Source: Ruminiclostridium sufflavum DSM 19573 (GTDB lineage: Bacteria; Bacillota; Clostridia; Acetivibrionales; DSM-1351). From it: a stretch of DNA of 64,000 bases. Position numbers and translations under genes: made by a program. Shown here piece after piece: positions 9,042 through 18,343 of this stretch (position 1 is its first letter; each line of letters begins with the position of its first letter). Where the stretch lies: the NCBI RefSeq assembly GCF_003208175.1, contig NZ_QKMR01000013.1, positions 79,617 through 143,616 on the forward strand. The letters run 5' to 3'. Under the pieces are notes generated by a model, which was not told the DNA's origin, did not search any database, and saw only the letters and a program-made list of their open reading frames with translations.

Positions 9042-9980
9042 ATGAAAAAAACTACAATTGGTGGGCAAGCGTTGCTTGAGGGACTTTTGATGATTGGACC
9101 TCAATTTAGGGCTACAGCTGTAAGAAAGCCTGACGGAGAAATAATAATTGAAAAGCAGCCCATGAAACCTAAGGGAAAGCTTTCGAAGATTCCGATAATA
9201 AGAGGTGCCGTTAATTTATTTACGCAGATGGTTATCGGTGTAAAAGCACTTATGTATTCGGCGGAATTTGTTGATTTAGAAGATGAGGACAAGCCATATG
9301 AACCCTCCAAATTTGAGCAATTTCTCGACAGGAAGTTTGGAGACAAAATAGCGGATGTTGCCATATATTTTTCAGTAGTGTTGTCGCTATGTTTAAGCGT
9401 AGGTTTATTTATTCTTCTTCCGAATTTCATAACCGACTTTTTTTCAAATTTTGTTCAATTGAATAATGTTATTATTCTTAATCTTATAGAAGGTGCTATC
9501 AGAGTAGGTATTTTCATAGGATATCTTGCACTTGTTTCTTTAATGAAGGAAATGAAAAGAGTATGGGAATATCATGGAGCAGAGCATAAGACAATTCATT
9601 GCTATGAGCATGGAGAAGAGATGACAGTTGAAAATGTAAGGAAGTATACGACAAAGCATCCCAGATGCGGAACTTCGCTCTTTTTTACAATAATGATTAT
9701 TAGTATTTTGATATTTGCTTTTACAGGCTGGCATAATGTATTTTTGAATGCAATTATAAGAATACTTTTAGTACCTTTGGTTGCAGGTGTTTCTCTTGAG
9801 CTTATAAAGTTTGCTGTGAAGCATGAGAACTGGTTATTTAAAGTTCTTTCGGCACCCGGTCTGATGTTCCAGTCATTTACCACCAGAGAGCCTGATGACA
9901 GTCAGATCGAAGTGGCAATAGCTGCATTCATGGAGGTCTTGCCTTCTGATGAGGGAAGCGATGAATGGGGAAAAGACTAG
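9042..9980 (+). CDS. DUF1385 family membrane protein (YqhQ-like)
   Basis: A conserved Firmicute membrane protein with the family signature IGGQALLEG at the N-terminus, three to four hydrophobic segments (near residues 105-175 and 205-255), and the motif YHGAEHKTIHCYEHGE (about 165-185) followed by HPRCGTSLFF. The His/Cys/Glu-rich motif suggests a metal site, but the function is unknown. The ATG at 9042 follows a GGGAGGG ribosome site; an in-frame TTG at 9024 overlaps that site and is rejected. It lies 43 bases ahead of prmC, probably in one transcript, as in many clostridia. Confidence 0.9.
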   Translation: MKKTTIGGQALLEGLLMIGPQFRATAVRKPDGEIIIEKQPMKPKGKLSKIPIIRGAVNLFTQMVIGVKALMYSAEFVDLEDEDKPYEPSKFEQFLDRKFGDKIADVAIYFSVVLSLCLSVGLFILLPNFITDFFSNFVQLNNVIILNLIEGAIRVGIFIGYLALVSLMKEMKRVWEYHGAEHKTIHCYEHGEEMTVENVRKYTTKHPRCGTSLFFTIMIISILIFAFTGWHNVFLNAIIRILLVPLVAGVSLELIKFAVKHENWLFKVLSAPGLMFQSFTTREPDDSQIEVAIAAFMEVLPSDEGSDEWGKD

Positions 9981-10023
9981 AGTATTATAAATTATAGGCT
10001 TTTGAAGATGGAAGAGTGTGCAT

Positions 10024-10917
10024 ATGAACATAAAAGAATACTTTCGGTTTGCAGCAGAAAGTTTAAGAAAGGCAGATATTGAGACCCCGGAGTTTGATGC
10101 CGGGGTTATGCTTTGCTGTGTATTAAAGTGCGGCAGAGCATATTTGTATACGCATTATGATAGAGTGCTAGTCAGTCTTGAGCTGGAAGCGCTTGATGAG
10201 ATGCTCAGGCAGCGGATTAATAATGTACCTCTTCAGTATATAATCGGTGAAACGGAATTTATGGGACTGCCCTTTTCTGTGAGTCCGGAGGTTCTTATAC
10301 CGCGTCAGGATACGGAAAGTGTCATTGAAGAAGGTATTAGACTTGTTAAGCTGTTTGCTGAGCAGGCTGAAACAAATAAATCTAAGGAGTATGCAAATAG
10401 AGCTATAAGGGTTTTGGATATGTGTACAGGCTCTGGATGCATTGCGGTGAGTATAGCTCATTATTGTCCTGAGAGTGTGGTTGTTGCCTGTGATATTTCA
10501 CAGGAAGCTCTTAAAATAGCTGAAAAGAATTGCAGGCGTAACTGTGTTGAAAACAGGGTTGGGCTTCGCTGCGGAAATCTATTTAATGCACTTGATGACG
10601 GACAGCTTTTTGATATAATTGTGAGCAATCCTCCTTACATTGAAACCGGTGTGATACCGGAGCTTCAAAAGGAAGTAAAAAATTATGAGCCTTATCTGGC
10701 TTTAGATGGAGGGCAGGATGGGCTTGATTTTTACAGGCAAATTGTAGTTAATGCACCGGCATACTTAAAAAACGGAGGATATCTTGTACTGGAGATAGGC
10801 TATAATCAAGGGCAAAGCGTTAAAAATATCATGAATCAAAATTTTCATGATATAGAAATATGCAAGGATATAAGCGGAAATGACAGAATTTTGACCGGCA
10901 GATATATTAAACCGTAA
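10024..10917 (+). CDS. prmC: Release-factor glutamine N5-methyltransferase PrmC
   Basis: Methylates the Gln of the GGQ motif in release factors RF1 and RF2, using SAM. The N-terminal helical domain contains PLQYIIGETEFMGLPF (near 65-80) and the Rossmann domain has VLDMCTGSGCIAVSIA (SAM site) and the glutamine-binding SNPPY (about 200-204). The length of 297 residues is normal. The ATG at 10024 is favoured over GTG 10018 because GGAAGAG lies 7 bases upstream. In many clostridia prmC is followed by prfA; here it is followed by a convergent gene, so prfA must lie elsewhere. Confidence 0.95.
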   Translation: MNIKEYFRFAAESLRKADIETPEFDAGVMLCCVLKCGRAYLYTHYDRVLVSLELEALDEMLRQRINNVPLQYIIGETEFMGLPFSVSPEVLIPRQDTESVIEEGIRLVKLFAEQAETNKSKEYANRAIRVLDMCTGSGCIAVSIAHYCPESVVVACDISQEALKIAEKNCRRNCVENRVGLRCGNLFNALDDGQLFDIIVSNPPYIETGVIPELQKEVKNYEPYLALDGGQDGLDFYRQIVVNAPAYLKNGGYLVLEIGYNQGQSVKNIMNQNFHDIEICKDISGNDRILTGRYIKP

Positions 10918-10934
10918 GCAATATATAAGCAGGG

Positions 10935-11996
10935 TTAGTCGTTCCAAAGGCTTAGAATGCCTGAATCCTGAAGGCTCTTTACAATAATAAGGCTTATAGG
11001 GCCGATAAACATGCCTAAAACTCCGAAAAACTCCAGACCTACATACATGGCGAGCAATGTTACTAATGGATGAAGCCCGATTTGACTTCCCACTATCTTG
11101 GGCTCCATTATTTGTCTGATCAGCACTCCTAAAATATATAAAATTGCTAATCCAAAGGCCAGAGGCATATTACCGGCAATTATATTCCACAGAATCCACG
11201 GTATCATTACCGTACCGGTGCCAATGATTGGTATAGCCTCGGAAATACCCACTATTAGTGCTATTACAAAGGCATATTTTACATTCAGAACAAAAAGTCC
11301 TACGCTGACCTCAATAAAAGTGAACCCCATTAGAATAAGTATCGCTTTGAAGTATCCGAAAAGAGCATTAATAGTATCTCTTTTTATATTGGGCATTTCC
11401 TTTCTCCACGATAAAGGAAGCTGTCTGTAAAAAAACAATGTTATCTTTTTTTTATCACTGCTGATAAAATATGTAGATAATATGGTTACTATAAAAAATA
11501 CTGCCAGCTTGGGAATTGAGGATGCTGTATTTATCGTGTACTGAATTATGGCTGTTATAATACTTGTAAGCTTGTTGGAAAGTGATGCGAGGTTCTTTGT
11601 AATTGCATCTGTAGCTTCGGCAGGCAATGCATTATATAAGCTGGTTATTTTATTTGTAAGGCTGTTAATTTGTGCGGAGATATCATTTGAATAAATCTCT
11701 AAATTATTTCGCAGAATGATTAATTCATCATATATTTTAATGATTCCAAGGGTTATCACAGACACAAGAAGGGACATAGTGATCAGTAAAGAGATGATTG
11801 CGGCAACCTTTCTGGATATTTTAAATTTCTGCAATAGCCGAATTACCGGTTCATTTATGTAGGATACTATTATTGCAATTATGAAGGGGGCAAAAAACGG
11901 AAATAGATAGGTTATTGATACATATATGATTGCAAATATAACTATAATCAGTAAAAGTTTTTTAACGGCACCTTGATATTTGTTCCATAGCTCCAT
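10935..11996 (-). CDS. AI-2E transporter family (UPF0118) membrane protein
   Basis: A 353-residue polytopic protein with about eight hydrophobic segments, a cytoplasmic coiled region near residues 75-140, and the family's C-terminal block FGLAILYILGVLIRQIMEPKI followed by GLHPLVTLLAMYVGLEFFGVLGMFIGP. Members have been linked to AI-2 export, Na+/H+ antiport and sporulation (YtvI). The substrate cannot be read from sequence. The true start is ATG 11996, directly after a family B repeat that provides GGAGG; the longer frame to 12050 only translates the repeat. It is convergent with prmC, 17 bases apart. Confidence 0.88.
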   Translation of the reverse strand: MELWNKYQGAVKKLLLIIVIFAIIYVSITYLFPFFAPFIIAIIVSYINEPVIRLLQKFKISRKVAAIISLLITMSLLVSVITLGIIKIYDELIILRNNLEIYSNDISAQINSLTNKITSLYNALPAEATDAITKNLASLSNKLTSIITAIIQYTINTASSIPKLAVFFIVTILSTYFISSDKKKITLFFYRQLPLSWRKEMPNIKRDTINALFGYFKAILILMGFTFIEVSVGLFVLNVKYAFVIALIVGISEAIPIIGTGTVMIPWILWNIIAGNMPLAFGLAILYILGVLIRQIMEPKIVGSQIGLHPLVTLLAMYVGLEFFGVLGMFIGPISLIIVKSLQDSGILSLWND

Positions 11997-12139
11997 GCTA
12001 ACCTCCACGCCCGGGTTGGGCACAAAAACTTGGTAAAGCAACTGTGGCAAGACCTCTGCTTAGCAGCGGTACGCTATTTATTTTGCGACCGCCTTTTGTT
12101 CCTTTCAAGCTAACCTCCACGCCGAAATTGCGGCACAGA
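11997..12139 (-). repeat. Dispersed repeat family B, full copy (B1), supplies ribosome site
   Basis: Read on the minus strand, two direct copies of the terminal unit (GTGCC...GGCGTGGAGGTTAGC) at 12111-12136 and 11999-12023 flank a core of about 90 bases. The core includes GCGGT/ACCGC pairing and CTGCTAAGCAG. The last unit ends at the ATG of the AI-2E-family gene, so the repeat carries its Shine-Dalgarno. The core is nearly identical to copy B5. Confidence 0.85.
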
Positions 12140-12446
12140 ATTTTAAATGAAAGAAAAATTCAATACTCATTATATTATATGTCCTTATCGGCTTCAATGC
12201 AAGAGGCCTAATTACTTATATATCAAAATATAGTAAAAAATAGAAAACAAATAGTGGTTAATGTATACAATATTCAGAAATAATTTACCAAACGCTTTAA
12301 ATCATGCCTTTTTAATTGTATTTTTTAAAAAAGTGTTGTAAAATTATATGCGGGTGATTAATATTGAGAGAAGTCGATTATAGTCGCATTTTATTGTATT
12401 TTTTACAGTTAAAGGAGATTGACTAAAGAGCTTTTTCACATTATTA

Positions 12447-12476
12447 TTGACAAGGGAAATTTGTTTAAGATATATA
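12447..12476 (+). promoter_or_regulatory. Probable promoter of the ech operon
   Basis: TTGACA (12447-12452), 18-base spacer, TATATA (12471-12476). It lies about 115 bases before echA. The rest of the 450-base gap 12140-12590 is AT-rich. It contains a possible 20-codon open frame from TTG 12364 to TAA 12426, which I cannot support. Confidence 0.55.
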
Positions 12477-12590
12477 GTCTTGAATAATATTATCCGTATC
12501 TATCATTTTGTATTTTTAGATTTGTCAGTATTACATGATAATTCTGAAAAAATATAGGGTTAAAATAATATTTTGAAAGGAGAATTAGCT

Positions 12591-14576
12591 GTGGATTGGT
12601 ATTTATTACTGGCAGCTATTCTGCTGCCTGCACTTAGTGCGGCGCTGTGCTTTATAATTAAAAATCAGAAAGTGCGTATTGCAATAGTGAGTATTTCAAC
12701 CTTAATACTATTTGCAGTTGCTTACGGGTTTATTGTGCTTTTATTAAGAGCTCCGGAAGGAAAGCTTGTATATCAATTTAATGAAAGTACGCTTGAGGTG
12801 GTTAGCTGGATAATTAAAGGATTGGATCTGGTATTATTTAGTTATATCGCATACGTTGGTATAAAGCATAAAAAGGCAATTGTAGTTGTTCTATGTATTT
12901 TGCAGGTAATACCCTGGGCTTTATTTGAGGTCTTTGGTGTTTTCGGTAAGGTTTTTGAGCCGGAAGATGCATTTGTAATTGATCATTTATCGTTGATTAT
13001 GATAATGCTTGTATCAATAATCGGACCGATCATCACATTTTTTGCTCTGGGTTATATGAAGGAGCATGAGCATCATTTAAAATTAACAGTGTCCAGACAG
13101 CCAAGATTTTTCATGATACTGTTTGTGTTTTTAGGCGCTATGAATGCGCTGGTGATGACAGACAATTTGTCATGGATGTATTTTTTCTGGGAAATAACAA
13201 CTTTATGTTCATTCCTGTTGATTTCACATGACGGAACAGAAATAGCAATTAAAAACGGATTAAGAGCTTTGTGGATAAACTCGGTTGGAGGAGTTGCATT
13301 TATTTTTGCAATTATATTGGTGAATTCAAGCTTGGGCACGCTTTCTATACAGGCCATATCAGAATCAGGGATGGAAGGCGCATTTACCGGATTATTGCCT
13401 ATAGCTCTTGGACTGCTTTGCATAGCCGGATTTACAAAATCGGCGCAGTTTCCGTTCCAAAGCTGGCTATTGGGAGCCATGGTCGCACCGACACCGGTTT
13501 CTGCATTGCTGCATTCAAGTACAATGGTTAAGGCAGGTGTATATCTTGTAGTAAGAATATCACCGGCGTTCTCCGGAACTATTTTGGGACAGCTGGTTGC
13601 TATCAGCGGAGGCTTTACTTTTGCAATTGCTTCGGCAATAGCTATCAGCCAGAGTAATGGAAAGAAGGTTCTGGCATATTCTACAATTGCCAATCTGGGA
13701 CTGGTAATTTGCTGCGCGGGCATTGGAACAAGAACCTCGATAGCAGCGGCAATATTACTGATGATTTTCCATGCTGTTTCAAAGGGCTTACTCTTTCTTT
13801 GTGTCGGAACTATTGAACAGGGAATCGGAAGCCGTGATATTGAGGATATGCAAGGGTTGTTCAAGATAATGCCGTTTACTACCGTAATAACAGTAATAGG
13901 TATGATTTCAATGATGCTTCCGCCTTTCGGAGTGCTTATTACAAAATGGATGGCTATAGAAACAGCCGTTGATCAGCCCTTGGTATTATTGCTTATAATA
14001 CTTGGCAGTGCATTGACAGTTGTGTTCTGGGGCAAGTGGATTGGAATTATTTTAACAATGTCATATAAGCCTAAGTTCCATATAGAAAAGCTGACCTTTT
14101 CAATGGAAGCTGCTTTAACTACACTGATAGTATTTGTTATGGCTGCAAGTATAGGTATCGTTCCTTTGTATAATACTTTGGTTAAGCCTCAGGTGGTTTC
14201 ATTTGTAATGCAGGATAAAGGCTCACTTGTTGGAGAAGGTATGGGAATATGGCTTCGCAATATGGATAAAACAGTTTATGGCGGTTTTGCCTCAATTGTG
14301 TTCTTTATTATTGTGCTGCTGCTGATGGTGGCTATTCCGTTTTTTGCCCACAGACTCAAGCCGGCAAGACTGAAACCTCCATATTTATGCGGCGACAATG
14401 CAAGTGATGATATGAGAGGCCTTGAGTTTATCAGCCCAGGGGATAAGATAGAGAATGTTGTGGTAAGGAATTATTATATGCAAAATGTTTTTGGAGAGGA
14501 TAAGCTTACAACCGGAGCAAATATTATTGCCGGAGCAATAGTTTTAATTATTTTAGGGGTGGTGATTGGATTATGA
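12591..14576 (+). CDS. echA: Ech hydrogenase subunit EchA (NuoL/Mrp-like proton channel)
   Basis: A large membrane subunit of the energy-converting [NiFe] hydrogenase, related to NuoL and Mrp antiporter subunits. It couples ferredoxin:H+ reduction to ion translocation. There are about 16 hydrophobic segments. The antiporter core is recognisable in MYFFWEITTLCSFLLI, FTKSAQFPFQSWLLGAMVAPTPVSALLHSSTMVKAG (with the channel Lys and His), and ATIANLGLVICC. GTG 12591 follows AAGGAG by 8 bases; the TTG at 12573 lies upstream of that site and is rejected. It overlaps echB by four bases (ATGA). The 661-residue length is normal. Confidence 0.95.
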   Translation: MDWYLLLAAILLPALSAALCFIIKNQKVRIAIVSISTLILFAVAYGFIVLLLRAPEGKLVYQFNESTLEVVSWIIKGLDLVLFSYIAYVGIKHKKAIVVVLCILQVIPWALFEVFGVFGKVFEPEDAFVIDHLSLIMIMLVSIIGPIITFFALGYMKEHEHHLKLTVSRQPRFFMILFVFLGAMNALVMTDNLSWMYFFWEITTLCSFLLISHDGTEIAIKNGLRALWINSVGGVAFIFAIILVNSSLGTLSIQAISESGMEGAFTGLLPIALGLLCIAGFTKSAQFPFQSWLLGAMVAPTPVSALLHSSTMVKAGVYLVVRISPAFSGTILGQLVAISGGFTFAIASAIAISQSNGKKVLAYSTIANLGLVICCAGIGTRTSIAAAILLMIFHAVSKGLLFLCVGTIEQGIGSRDIEDMQGLFKIMPFTTVITVIGMISMMLPPFGVLITKWMAIETAVDQPLVLLLIILGSALTVVFWGKWIGIILTMSYKPKFHIEKLTFSMEAALTTLIVFVMAASIGIVPLYNTLVKPQVVSFVMQDKGSLVGEGMGIWLRNMDKTVYGGFASIVFFIIVLLLMVAIPFFAHRLKPARLKPPYLCGDNASDDMRGLEFISPGDKIENVVVRNYYMQNVFGEDKLTTGANIIAGAIVLIILGVVIGL

Positions 14577-15430
14577 GCATAAACAATTTTTTAATAGCTG
14601 TTATTGCCGTAATAGTTTCCCCGCTTCTAGGCGGCTTATTGACCGGCATTGACAGAAAAATAACTGCCAGAATGCAAAATAGGCAAGGCCCTCCGATACT
14701 TCAGCCCTTTTATGATTTCTTTAAGCTGATTGGTAAGCAGGATATCGCAGTTAATCAGACTCAGATGGTTTATGTGCTGGGACATTTGCTTTTTGCAATT
14801 GGTGCATTAGTTATGCTTGTTTTACAACAGGACTTATTAATGATTATGTTCATTCTTGCTTTCTCAGGTATTTCGCTTATTATGGGAGCAAGCAGTATCC
14901 GTTCTCCATACAGTAAAATCGGTGCACAGAGAGAAATTATGTCCATGATGGCATATGAGCCGGTGTTGTTACTTATGGTGGTAGGTGTTTACAAGGCTAC
15001 GGGAAGTTTTATGATTTCGGGGATATTTGAGCATGAGAAGCCTTTATTATATAGTCTCCCATTGGTGTTTTTATCATTTTTGTTTATTTTGACAATCAAG
15101 CTGAGAAAGTCTCCTTTTGACTTCGCTACGTCACACCATGGGCATCAGGAGCTTATAAAAGGTTTAACCATTGAGTTTTCAGGGACTCAGCTTGCTTTAA
15201 TCGAATTGACAGACTGGATTGATTTGGTTCTGTTTATGGGATTAATTTCTTTGTTTTTCGCACAGCCTATATGGGTAGGTATCTTAATAGCATTAGTCTG
15301 TTACTTCATAGAGATACTGATTGATAACATAAGTGCCAGAATGACCTGGCAGTGGATGGTTAAAACCACATGGGTCGCGGGAATAGGAGTTGCCTTGGTA
15401 AATATAGTTTGGATGTATCTAATTCCTTAA
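14573..15430 (+). CDS. echB: Ech hydrogenase subunit EchB (NuoH-like)
   Basis: A 285-residue membrane subunit homologous to NuoH, anchoring the hydrogenase module to the membrane arm. Family motifs are the N-terminal DRKITARMQNRQGPPILQPFYDFFKL and the SPFDFATSHHGHQELIKG segment near residue 180. It has about eight membrane helices. Translation is coupled to echA by a 4-base overlap. A single family B repeat unit separates it from echC. Confidence 0.96.
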   Translation: MSINNFLIAVIAVIVSPLLGGLLTGIDRKITARMQNRQGPPILQPFYDFFKLIGKQDIAVNQTQMVYVLGHLLFAIGALVMLVLQQDLLMIMFILAFSGISLIMGASSIRSPYSKIGAQREIMSMMAYEPVLLLMVVGVYKATGSFMISGIFEHEKPLLYSLPLVFLSFLFILTIKLRKSPFDFATSHHGHQELIKGLTIEFSGTQLALIELTDWIDLVLFMGLISLFFAQPIWVGILIALVCYFIEILIDNISARMTWQWMVKTTWVAGIGVALVNIVWMYLIP

Positions 15431-15473
15431 AATTGGGATGAATAATTTATATGAAATATTAAACCAAATTTTT

Positions 15474-15500
15474 GTGCCCTAATGGGGCGTGGAGGTTAGT
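15474..15500 (+). repeat. Dispersed repeat family B, single unit (B2), echC ribosome site
   Basis: GTGCCC-TAATG-GGGCGTGGAGGTTAGT ends directly at the echC ATG (15501). It supplies GGAGG with 5-base spacing. Only the terminal unit is present, without the core. Confidence 0.85.
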
Positions 15501-15950
15501 ATGGGGATAATAAGCAAGTCAAGGAAAAAATCACCCTGGATTATGCATTATGACTGTACAAGCTGCAATGGATGTGATATTGAGACTTTAGCATGTCTGA
15601 CTCCAATGTATGATGCTGAGAGATTAGGTATTGTCAATGTTGGTAATCCTAAGCACGCAGATATTTTGCTTGTTACTGGGTCTGCGAATAAAAGAAATTC
15701 ACAGGTTTTAAAAAATATATATAATCAAATGCCTGATCCAAAGTGTGTTGTGGCAATTGGGGCTTGCGCCTGCACAGGCGGGATTTTCAGAGAGTGCTAT
15801 AATGTATTGGGTGGAATAGAAAATGTAATACCTGTTGACGTATATGTTCCGGGCTGCTGTGCAAAGCCAGAGGCTATTATTGATGGAATAGTGCAGGCTA
15901 TAGGCAAGCTGGATGAAAAGGCAGAGTTAATGAAGAATGAAAGCAAGTAG
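15501..15950 (+). CDS. echC: Ech hydrogenase small subunit EchC (NuoB-like)
   Basis: Carries the proximal [4Fe-4S] cluster that passes electrons to the [NiFe] site. Ligands appear as CTSCNGCD (near residues 16-22), CACTGGIF (about 84-91), and VYVPGCCAKPEAI (about 115-127), the NuoB/PSST pattern. The protein has 149 residues. ATG 15501 is chosen because the GTG at 15489 lies inside the repeat that forms the ribosome site. Confidence 0.96.
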   Translation: MGIISKSRKKSPWIMHYDCTSCNGCDIETLACLTPMYDAERLGIVNVGNPKHADILLVTGSANKRNSQVLKNIYNQMPDPKCVVAIGACACTGGIFRECYNVLGGIENVIPVDVYVPGCCAKPEAIIDGIVQAIGKLDEKAELMKNESK

Positions 15951-15986
15951 GAAAGCCGTTTTATATGGATTATGGAGGTACGTAAA

Positions 15987-16370
15987 ATGATTGAAAATTT
16001 AGTTGAGATTACTAGTGACCAATTGCTTGCAGAGACTTCAAAGAGCAAGTATGAGAGTTATAGATTTGTTACTTCTACCTGTATAGATAATGGTGATGAT
16101 ACGATAGATGTTTATTATCATTTTGACAAGGATTATGAAATGAGGAATGTTAAAATCACTGTTAAAAAGGGTGAAGAGATTCCAAGTATTTCAAGGATAT
16201 TTTTCAGTGCCATACTGGTGGAGAATGAAATGAAAGAGCTTTTTGGACTGAATATAACCGATATCGCTGTTGACTATGGCGGACACATGCTGCTGTCAGA
16301 TGAGGAATTAAGCTCTCCGATGCTGAGACAGCAGATAACTATTGAACAAAGAGGGGGTAAACAAGTATGA
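15987..16370 (+). CDS. echD: Ech hydrogenase subunit EchD (NuoC-like)
   Basis: A 127-residue soluble subunit in the position of NuoC between small and large hydrogenase subunits. Its family resemblance is mainly the C-terminal stretch SRIFFSAILVENEMKELFGLNITDIAVDYGGHMLL. It has no cofactor motif. ATG 15987 follows GGAGG; the upstream ATG at 15972 overlaps the ribosome site and is rejected. It overlaps echE by four bases. The assignment rests on gene order plus this motif. Confidence 0.9.
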   Translation: MIENLVEITSDQLLAETSKSKYESYRFVTSTCIDNGDDTIDVYYHFDKDYEMRNVKITVKKGEEIPSISRIFFSAILVENEMKELFGLNITDIAVDYGGHMLLSDEELSSPMLRQQITIEQRGGKQV

Positions 16371-17446
16371 GCTCAACTGTAATACCTTTTGGACCGCAGC
16401 ATCCTGTGCTTCCTGAACCCCTCCATATTAAGCTTGTTATGGAAGATGAAAGAATAGTTGAAGCAATACCTGCCATAGGATATGTTCATAGAGGGCTTGA
16501 AAAGCTCACTGAGACAAAAGAATTTACTCAGAATACATTTGTTGTTGAGAGAGTGTGCGGTATATGCAGCGTTATGCACGCTATGGCATATTGTCAGGGT
16601 ATGGAGGAATTGATGAACATAGCTATTCCTGACAGGGCAAAGTTTCTTCGTGTAATTTGGGCAGAGCTTCACAGAATGCACAGTCATTTATTGTGGCTGG
16701 GACTTTTGGCCGATGCTTTCGGATTTGAGAGCCTTTTCATGCAGGCATGGAGAAACAGAGAAAAGGTTATGGACATAATGGAAGAAACCTGTGGCAGCAG
16801 AGTTGTTATATCGGCTAATATCATAGGCGGAACAAGGCGTGACCTCTCAAAGGAGCAAATGGTAAAAATTAATCAGATTGTTGATGAGATAAAAGAAGAT
16901 TTGGAACAGCTTGAATCAGTATTTTTAAATAATTATACTGTTAAGCACAGATTAGTCGGAAGAGGAGTCCTTACTAAGGAGGATGCTGTTGAATATTGTA
17001 CAGTGGGGCCGATGGCAAGGGCCAGCGGAATAAGTATGGATTTAAGAACCACTGGGTATTCTGCCTATGGACAGCTGGACTTTGAGCCGATTATTCATAG
17101 CGACGGTGACAACTATGCAAGGACGTATGTCAGGCTTCATGAGATTTATCAATCGGTGGATCTTGTCAAGCAGGCAATAGCCAAGATACCAGAGGGAGAA
17201 CATGTTATTCCTGTGAAGGGAGTTCCTCCGAAGGGTGATGTTATTTCCAGAGTTGAGCAGCCAAGGGGAGAAGTATTGTACTTCATGAGAGGAAACGGGA
17301 CTAAGACTTTGGATAGGCTCAGGCTTAGGACACCGACATTTGCCAATATACCTTCATTATTAAAAATGTTGCCCGGCAGTGAGCTTTCTGATGTAGGAAT
17401 GCTTATATTAACGATTGACCCATGTATATCCTGTACTGAGAGGTAA
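16367..17446 (+). CDS. echE: Ech hydrogenase large subunit EchE ([NiFe] site)
   Basis: A 359-residue catalytic subunit related to NuoD. The four nickel ligands are visible: RVCGICSVMHA (Cys64, Cys67) and the terminal DPCISCTER (Cys353, Cys356). Other family blocks are GPQHPVLPEPL at the N-terminus and YVHRGLEK near residue 40. The chain stops three residues after the last ligand. There is therefore no C-terminal extension for a maturation protease, as I recall for EchE and CooH type subunits. It is co-translated with echD. Confidence 0.97.
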   Translation: MSSTVIPFGPQHPVLPEPLHIKLVMEDERIVEAIPAIGYVHRGLEKLTETKEFTQNTFVVERVCGICSVMHAMAYCQGMEELMNIAIPDRAKFLRVIWAELHRMHSHLLWLGLLADAFGFESLFMQAWRNREKVMDIMEETCGSRVVISANIIGGTRRDLSKEQMVKINQIVDEIKEDLEQLESVFLNNYTVKHRLVGRGVLTKEDAVEYCTVGPMARASGISMDLRTTGYSAYGQLDFEPIIHSDGDNYARTYVRLHEIYQSVDLVKQAIAKIPEGEHVIPVKGVPPKGDVISRVEQPRGEVLYFMRGNGTKTLDRLRLRTPTFANIPSLLKMLPGSELSDVGMLILTIDPCISCTER

Positions 17447-17472
17447 AAGAAAGTAGATAGGAGGTCATAAGT

Positions 17473-17841
17473 ATGTTTAAGATGGTGGAAAACGTACTAA
17501 AGAATTTGGTATCAAAGCCTGCAACAAGGAACTATCCTTTTGATAAAAGAGAACCGTTTAAGGACTCAAGGGGGCATATTTCCGGTTGTGATATAGATGT
17601 GTGCATATTTTGCGGTATGTGCCAGAGAAAATGTCCCGCGAATGCTATTGTTGTAAGCAAGCCTGAAAAGTCATGGGAGATAGACCAATTCAAGTGCGTT
17701 ATTTGTAATGCATGTGTGGAGGTTTGTCCGAAGAAATGTATTTTCTCCAGTGCAGAGCATAAATCAGCACAATCCTTCAAGGATAAGCTGAAACTTGTGC
17801 AGGCTTCGAAGCCTGTGGAAGGCGCTGAGCAAAATGCATGA
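17473..17841 (+). CDS. echF: Ech hydrogenase subunit EchF (2x[4Fe-4S] ferredoxin-like)
   Basis: The 122-residue electron-entry subunit, homologous to NuoI. Two cluster motifs are intact: CIFCGMCQRKCP and CVICNACVEVCPKKC. It would take electrons from reduced ferredoxin. AGGAGG lies just before the ATG. Its 3' end overlaps hypA by 8 bases, linking maturation to the structural operon. Confidence 0.96.
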   Translation: MFKMVENVLKNLVSKPATRNYPFDKREPFKDSRGHISGCDIDVCIFCGMCQRKCPANAIVVSKPEKSWEIDQFKCVICNACVEVCPKKCIFSSAEHKSAQSFKDKLKLVQASKPVEGAEQNA

Positions 17842-18175
17842 GTATGCAGTGACTCAGTCTATGGTAAAGATGGTCGTGGATGAAGCTAACAAAGCCAATG
17901 CAGCAAAAATATCAGAAATACGGCTTGTTATCGGTGATTTATCGACTATAATAGATGATTCGGTACAAATGTATTTCGATATCATCAGTGAGGGAACTAT
18001 TGCTCAAGGTGCCAAGCTGATATTTAAAAGGGTGAAGGCTGAATTTAGGTGCAAGAGCTGCGGAGAAGTCTTTATTAAACCTCCTGTCGGATTTGATTGC
18101 CCTAAATGCGGTGGATTGGGTACGCCCACAGGAGTTGGAAAAGAATTTTATATTGAAAGCATAGAAATCGAATAG
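17834..18175 (+). CDS. hypA: Hydrogenase nickel incorporation protein HypA
   Basis: A 113-residue nickel metallochaperone delivering Ni to the hydrogenase large subunit together with HypB. The nickel-binding N-terminus MHEYAVTQ (His2) and the zinc site CKSCGEV...CPKCGG are present. Tyr replaces the more usual Leu or Met at position 4, which should be harmless. ATG 17834 is required so that His2 follows Met1; longer starts would destroy the Ni site. It overlaps echF by 8 bases. Confidence 0.96.
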   Translation: MHEYAVTQSMVKMVVDEANKANAAKISEIRLVIGDLSTIIDDSVQMYFDIISEGTIAQGAKLIFKRVKAEFRCKSCGEVFIKPPVGFDCPKCGGLGTPTGVGKEFYIESIEIE

Positions 18176-18230
18176 AATAACAAAATGACAGAGCGATTTT
18201 CAGAATAAGTATTATTTTGTAATTCTCTGA

Positions 18231-18280
18231 ACACACTCCGGTCCGCTTTGCAAGATTTAAGATGGAAGGGAGTGTGTTTT
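18231..18280 (+). terminator. Possible terminator or attenuator between hypA and hypB
   Basis: ACACACTCC pairs with GGAGTGTGT across a loop of about 28 bases and is followed by TTTTAG. The long loop makes it a weak candidate. It may only reduce read-through into hypB. Confidence 0.45.
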
Positions 18281-18343
18281 AGCTTTAGGTAAAAGCCGCA
18301 TAAGGCAGGGAGCTGAATATAAGATTAAGCAGGAGGTAGAATA

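Noticed and set aside
12364..12426. 20-codon open frame upstream of echA, possible leader peptide
   Set aside because: TTG start with weak ribosome site, no attenuator structure after it, and it lies before the likely promoter.
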